Source: Candidatus Cloacimonas sp. SDB
Lineage (GTDB): Bacteria > Cloacimonadota > Cloacimonadia > Cloacimonadales > TCS61
Direction: 5' to 3'
DNA: 10,631 nucleotides
Assembly: GCA_001412425.1 (NCBI GenBank)
Contig: LKUH01000544.1
Span: forward strand, 1 to 10,631
The translations under genes and the position numbers were made by a program. The notes below the pieces were generated by a model. The model did no database searches. It had not been told where the DNA came from and was given only the letters and a program-made list of their open reading frames with translations. This document shows, in pieces, positions 7,674 to 10,631 of the stretch (position 1 is the first letter of the stretch; each line of letters begins with the position of its first letter).

Positions 7674-8783
7674 ATGAACTCATATGTACCAAGAATTTTA
7701 ACTGGATTACCTAATCTGAATGAATCAAAGAGGATAAAAATCCGGTATAGAAAACTAACCAATGACCTATATTCGATCTACTTTGACCTCATAATACACA
7801 ATACAAGGCAAAGAGAATTTCTAAAAATATATCTGCGGGGAACTAACAACTCCTACAAAGAAGACAAGCAGAAACTGAACTATGTTGTATCGCTTCGGGA
7901 CTTTCGCGAAACAGAATTGATGCAGAAACAACATGGTTTCGAGTTAATAAATACAAAAAGAGAAATCGTATTTCTTGAGTATCTGTCCAGGCTGGCTGAA
8001 AAGAAAAACAAGAACTGGTTCAGTATGCTGCAGCAATTTAAGCATTTTCTTAAACATAAGAAGTTAAATGACAACCTTACATTTTCTGAAATTGAACCTA
8101 AGCTCTGCCAGGAATTCGCTGATTTTATGCTCAGCAATTTGAAAGACATAACTGCCAAGAGTTACTTTGATAAATTCAAATCCTGTTTTGCGCATGCCAT
8201 CCGGGCAGGGATTATTGAAAGTAATCCTGCTAATGGAATCCACATAAAAGCAAAGGTTGTAAAAAAAGAATACCTTACAATTGAAGAGATCCAGATCCTG
8301 ATCAATACCTACAGTCAAAATCAGCATGTTAAGAACGCCTTTATTTTTTCCTGTTTTTCAGGATTAAGATTATCAGACATTAATTCTATTAAGTTTACCG
8401 ATATTCAAGATGGTGAAATAAAAATCCGTCAGCGTAAGACCCAGAACTTAGTTACTATTCCGCTACACAAGATCGTTTATTTTGTAATCGAACAGCAGAA
8501 ACTGATTACTAAAAACGATTATATTTTCAATCTTCCGAGCAAAACCTGGATCTCAGTAATATTAAGGAAGTGGTTTCAGGCAGCAAAGATTTCCAAGAAT
8601 ATTACTTTTCATAATTCCAGACATACTTTTGCCACTCTTTGTATATCTAATGACATAGATCTTTATACAACTTCAAAGTTACTGGGTCATTCATCGGTTA
8701 AAACTACCGAACAGGTTTATGCAAATATAACCGATAAGAAGAAGCGGGATGCTATTAAAAGAATTCCGGATATTAAAATATAA
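7674..8783 (+). CDS. Tyrosine recombinase / integrase with Bacteroidota-type arm-binding domain
   Basis: This 369-residue site-specific recombinase is likely to integrate and excise the element that begins here. The N-terminal region (about 20-90, KIRYRKLTNDLYSIYFDL ... REFLKIYL) resembles the arm-DNA-binding domain of integrases from Bacteroidota conjugative elements and phages. A SAM-like core-binding domain follows (about 98-190), then the catalytic domain (about 200-360). All catalytic residues are present: R232 (SGLRLSD), K255, H313 and R316 (HNSRH), H339 (LLGHSS) and nucleophile Y349. An AGGAGG ribosome binding site lies 6-7 nt before the ATG. The gene is divergent from the lamin-tail gene across a 298-bp gap holding the GTCACTT repeats. 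It is full length and looks functional. Whether the element is a phage or an integrative conjugative element is not resolved. Confidence 0.93.
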   Translation: MNSYVPRILTGLPNLNESKRIKIRYRKLTNDLYSIYFDLIIHNTRQREFLKIYLRGTNNSYKEDKQKLNYVVSLRDFRETELMQKQHGFELINTKREIVFLEYLSRLAEKKNKNWFSMLQQFKHFLKHKKLNDNLTFSEIEPKLCQEFADFMLSNLKDITAKSYFDKFKSCFAHAIRAGIIESNPANGIHIKAKVVKKEYLTIEEIQILINTYSQNQHVKNAFIFSCFSGLRLSDINSIKFTDIQDGEIKIRQRKTQNLVTIPLHKIVYFVIEQQKLITKNDYIFNLPSKTWISVILRKWFQAAKISKNITFHNSRHTFATLCISNDIDLYTTSKLLGHSSVKTTEQVYANITDKKKRDAIKRIPDIKI

Positions 8784-8817
8784 TTCACAGTAAGATTTTA
8801 ATGCTCTAATTTATCAA

Positions 8818-8852
8818 TTCTTACCTGTTATGTAAATCTACATTAGTAAGAA
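8818..8852 (+). repeat. Nested inverted repeat in the integrase-recT leader
   Basis: The outer arms TTCTTAC (8818-8824) and GTAAGAA (8846-8852) enclose inner arms ATGTA (8830-8834) and TACAT (8839-8843) around a 4-nt AATC loop. A further GTAAGA at 8790-8795 could pair with the left outer arm instead, giving alternative foldings. It lies 34 bp after the integrase stop and 14 bp before a strong terminator hairpin, so it may be part of a regulated leader or simply the integrase mRNA 3' end. Confidence 0.45.
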
Positions 8853-8866
8853 AATTAAACTTATTT

Positions 8867-8902
8867 CAGCTCCTCAGAAATCAACTGGGGGGCTGTTTCT
8901 TT
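8867..8902 (+). terminator. Intrinsic terminator between integrase and recT
   Basis: An 11-bp stem (CAGCTCCTCAG at 8867-8877 with CTGGGGGGCTG at 8885-8895, two G-T wobbles) closes a 7-nt loop and is followed by TTTCTTT. It is the clearest terminator in the window. It ends 22 bp before the recT ATG, leaving no room for a normal promoter behind it. Transcription reaching recT must therefore pass it, so it may be an attenuator or an antitermination target. Confidence 0.75.
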
Positions 8903-8924
8903 ACAAAATAACAAGGAGGTTCAT

Positions 8925-9776
8925 ATGCAAAGTTTAGCTGTAGCAAAAAACGAGTCACTTATGCCATTATCCTTTCAGGAAAAACTTAGTATGGCCAGTG
9001 TGTTCATTAAATCTAACCTTATGCCCAGAGGTTACGATACTCCTGAAAAGGTAGTTATCGCTTTAGAAATGGGACATGAACTTGGCTTGCCGCCCCTGGT
9101 AGCCATAATGAATATCGCAATCATTAACGGTACTCCTACCCTGAAAGCTGATATGATGGTAGCACTTGCTCTTCGTTCAGGTAAGATTGAAGACATCAAA
9201 ATCCAGTATTCAGGTAAAGAAAACATGAATGACAATCAGTTTAAATGCAAGGTCACCATCAGAAGAAGAGGTGTTGAAACTCCCTTTAAAGCTTCTTTCT
9301 CCAGACAGGATGCTAAAGTAGCAGGTCTTGATTACAAAGATAACTGGAAGAAGTACGAACGCAGAATGCTGAAACATAGAGCTATGGCTTTCTGTATCCG
9401 TGATGCTCTGCCTGAGATCTTTGCCGGTGTTTATTTACCCGAAGAACTGGAGGGGATTGAATCTTATGGTGGAAACAGAAATACAGTTATTCTCCCTGCA
9501 GCTCAGATTGAAAAAACAGCTTCAAATATCGAAGATAATACTGCAGATGAGTCTTTACCCTCTAAGGTTACTGACTCGCAAATTAAGGCACTAAAAGAAC
9601 TCTCAGAACGGCTTTTTAATGAAGGAATCGTTACATCCTATATCTATGATCAATATGCAGTAAATCGTATTGAAGATCTGGATCAGGGAAAAGCAGGTAA
9701 ACTTATTCTGTTGCTGCAGAATGAACCGGGTAAGATCAGTGAGTGGATAGAAGATACTTACCAGAAAACAGCTTAG
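8925..9776 (+). CDS. recT: RecT-like single-strand annealing recombinase
   Basis: This 283-residue protein resembles phage RecT-family annealing proteins, which coat resected DNA ends and pair complementary strands. The pattern runs: TPEKVVIALEMGHELGLPPLVAIMNI split over residues 39-64, INGTPTLKADMMVALALRSG at 67-86, a beta-rich stretch with FKASFSRQDAKVAGL at 121-135, then YERRMLKHRAMAFCIRDALP at about 144-163. The C-terminal part (about 214-270, starting VTDSQIKALKELSERL) is a separate helical module often seen at the ends of phage recombination proteins. An AAGGAGGT ribosome binding site at 8913-8920 precedes the ATG. The nuclease gene's AGGAGG overlaps this gene's stop, so the two are translated as a pair, as in RecE/RecT or Exo/Beta systems. 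The family call is by pattern recognition; a neighbouring annealase family cannot be excluded. Confidence 0.78.
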   Translation: MQSLAVAKNESLMPLSFQEKLSMASVFIKSNLMPRGYDTPEKVVIALEMGHELGLPPLVAIMNIAIINGTPTLKADMMVALALRSGKIEDIKIQYSGKENMNDNQFKCKVTIRRRGVETPFKASFSRQDAKVAGLDYKDNWKKYERRMLKHRAMAFCIRDALPEIFAGVYLPEELEGIESYGGNRNTVILPAAQIEKTASNIEDNTADESLPSKVTDSQIKALKELSERLFNEGIVTSYIYDQYAVNRIEDLDQGKAGKLILLLQNEPGKISEWIEDTYQKTA

Positions 9777-9784
9777 GAGGTATG

Positions 9785-10516
9785 ATGTATAAAATAGATC
9801 ATCTATCTGTTTCCCAGGTTAGTACTTTTTCCCGTTGTGAATTCCAGTGGTATTTGAAATATGTAGAAAAATTATCATATCCCATTAACTCTGCTCTGAT
9901 TAGAGGTAATGCTATTCATTCTGGTTTATCTTTGATCTATCAGCAGAAGAAAGAGTCTGGTAAATTCAATCCAGATAATGTCCTTGATGCTGCTATAGAA
10001 TTAGTTAATAAAGCTGATGAGACAGAAGAAGTTATCTGGGATACTGATAAAGATACGATAAGATCTGTTTCCGTAAATGCTTTAAATCAATATATGGAAT
10101 CAGGCATAACTACCAAGATCAAACCATATCAGATCATGCAGATAGAGAAGAAACTGGAAATTACAATCTATACACCTGACGGTGACGCTGTTAAGATTGT
10201 AGGTATCCCGGATCTGGTTCTAACTGACAAAGTTATAGACTTCAAAACCAAGTCCAGAAAACCAAGCGGAATAGATACTGACTTCAAGTTCCAGACAGCA
10301 TTCTACACGACGGTTACGAACAAGCCTGAGATCCAGATCCAGTATCTGATCTGTAAGAAGCAACCCGAGACCGTTGTAATGGACATAGGATCCGATGATA
10401 GCATCAGAAAGATGTCACGGTTGATATTCATCAAAACCTACAACAAGATCAAAGGTGCATTGACGTCCGGTAATTTTCTGCGGGTTTTTCGTTTAATATC
10501 TTTAATGATATGTTGA
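9785..10516 (+). CDS. RecB/Cas4-like PD-(D/E)XK nuclease with disrupted 3' end
   Basis: The 243-residue product starts with SVSQVSTFSRCEFQWYLKYV (about 8-27, containing Cys18) and GNAIHSGL (41-48), typical of the RecB/Cas4/AddB nuclease family. The catalytic motifs are visible: D143 in GIPDLV, D152-F-K154 in VIDFKTK, and the RecB-type QxxxY (Q170, Y174). With the RecT-like protein it would form an exonuclease/annealase pair. The ATG at 9785 lies 4 nt after AGGAGG (9775-9780); the ATG at 9782 is too close and the GTG at 9743 inside recT has no support. From about residue 230 (after TSGNF) the sequence turns into the antisense of a transposase gene and stops at residue 243. The usual C-terminal tail, which in relatives often holds three cysteines of an Fe-S cluster, is missing. 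Probably truncated; activity is doubtful. Confidence 0.8.
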   Translation: MYKIDHLSVSQVSTFSRCEFQWYLKYVEKLSYPINSALIRGNAIHSGLSLIYQQKKESGKFNPDNVLDAAIELVNKADETEEVIWDTDKDTIRSVSVNALNQYMESGITTKIKPYQIMQIEKKLEITIYTPDGDAVKIVGIPDLVLTDKVIDFKTKSRKPSGIDTDFKFQTAFYTTVTNKPEIQIQYLICKKQPETVVMDIGSDDSIRKMSRLIFIKTYNKIKGALTSGNFLRVFRLISLMIC

Positions 10517-10545
10517 GGTGAATTTGAGGAATTTTTCGATCTCAT
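10471..10545 (-). pseudogene. 5' fragment of IS3-type transposase OrfA
   Basis: On the minus strand an ATG at 10545 follows an AAAGGAG ribosome binding site (10551-10557, 5-nt spacer) and encodes a start containing QHIIKDIKRKTRRK at residues 11-24. This resembles the N-terminus of a common IS3-family OrfA group, in which such a segment leads into a SAEEKIRIVLEGLRGE-like helix-turn-helix. After residue 24-25 the similarity stops and the frame reads through nuclease antisense to a TAG at 10438-10440. Only the first quarter or less of OrfA is present. The identification is from remembered family sequence. Confidence 0.65.
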
Positions 10546-10631
10546 TTGGACTCCTTTGTTAATATTTTTTTCTAACAAAGTGTCTCTTAACTTTTTAACC
10601 TAATTTGTCCACTTTCTCTTGACGTCAAACA
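10474..10631 (-). mobile_element. Remnant of an IS3-family insertion sequence, left (transposase 5') end
   Basis: About 158 bp from the nuclease junction (exact base uncertain, 10470-10478) to the window end. Read on the minus strand it begins near TGACGTCAAGAGAAAGTGGAC, a plausible IS terminal region that starts with TG, and continues through an AT-rich leader to the OrfA start. The opposite end, the rest of OrfA and all of OrfB are absent. The true IS edge may lie at or beyond the end of the window. Confidence 0.5.
10554..10580 (-). promoter_or_regulatory. Inverted repeat overlapping the transposase ribosome binding site
   Basis: On the minus strand CTTTGTTA (10580-10573) and TAACAAAG (10561-10554) form a perfect 8-bp stem with an 11-nt A-rich loop. 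The 3' arm covers the first half of the AAAGGAG ribosome binding site. In an mRNA that includes both arms this could hide the site, a known strategy in some IS elements to stop translation from outside transcripts. The effect here is inferred. Confidence 0.45.

Noticed and set aside
9743..9784. GTG start for the nuclease inside recT
   Set aside because: The extra 13-14 residues do not fit the family and there is no ribosome binding site; AGGAGG at 9775-9780 points to the ATG at 9785.

Overview
The window is AT-rich bacterial chromosome. YidC carries a large periplasmic domain, which indicates a Gram-negative cell envelope. A secreted lamin-tail protein with a C-terminal FlgD/T9SS-like Ig domain and an integrase with a Bacteroidota-style arm-binding domain point to the FCB side of the tree. 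Candidatus Cloacimonadota or a relative is my best guess, but this is inferred from gene style and no marker gene proves it.

Region 1 (1-4104, plus strand) is housekeeping. It holds the 3' three-quarters of purA (adenylosuccinate synthetase, cut by the window start), a consensus-like promoter, and the compact block rpmH-rnpA-yidD-yidC-jag/khpB. This block makes ribosomal protein L34, the RNase P protein, the small membrane-insertion factor YidD, the YidC insertase and a KH-R3H RNA-binding protein. It is often found next to oriC, but here dnaA is not upstream and mnmE does not follow.

Region 2 (4197-7375, minus strand, convergent with region 1) is a two-gene unit. A signal-peptide-bearing protein with two lamin-tail domains (upstream) is followed after 8 bp by a complete ComM/YifB-type AAA+ ATPase. 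The lamin-tail gene contains two perfect and two near-perfect DnaA-box 9-mers.

Region 3 (7376-10631) looks like the left end of an integrated element (prophage or integrative element). A 298-bp intergenic stretch carries six copies of a GTCACT(T) half-site and a perfect 10-bp inverted repeat. It is followed by a tyrosine recombinase, a leader with a strong intrinsic terminator, a RecT-like annealing protein and a RecB/Cas4-like PD-(D/E)XK nuclease. Together these form an integration plus RecE/RecT-style recombination module. The nuclease gene loses its natural 3' end at about 10470-10478, where it runs into the 5' end of an IS3-type transposase OrfA lying on the minus strand and itself cut after about 24 codons. 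The junction is either a double truncation or an assembly artefact. I saw no complete new defence system. The most unusual parts are the repeat cluster before the integrase, the terminator in front of recT and the IS/nuclease junction.
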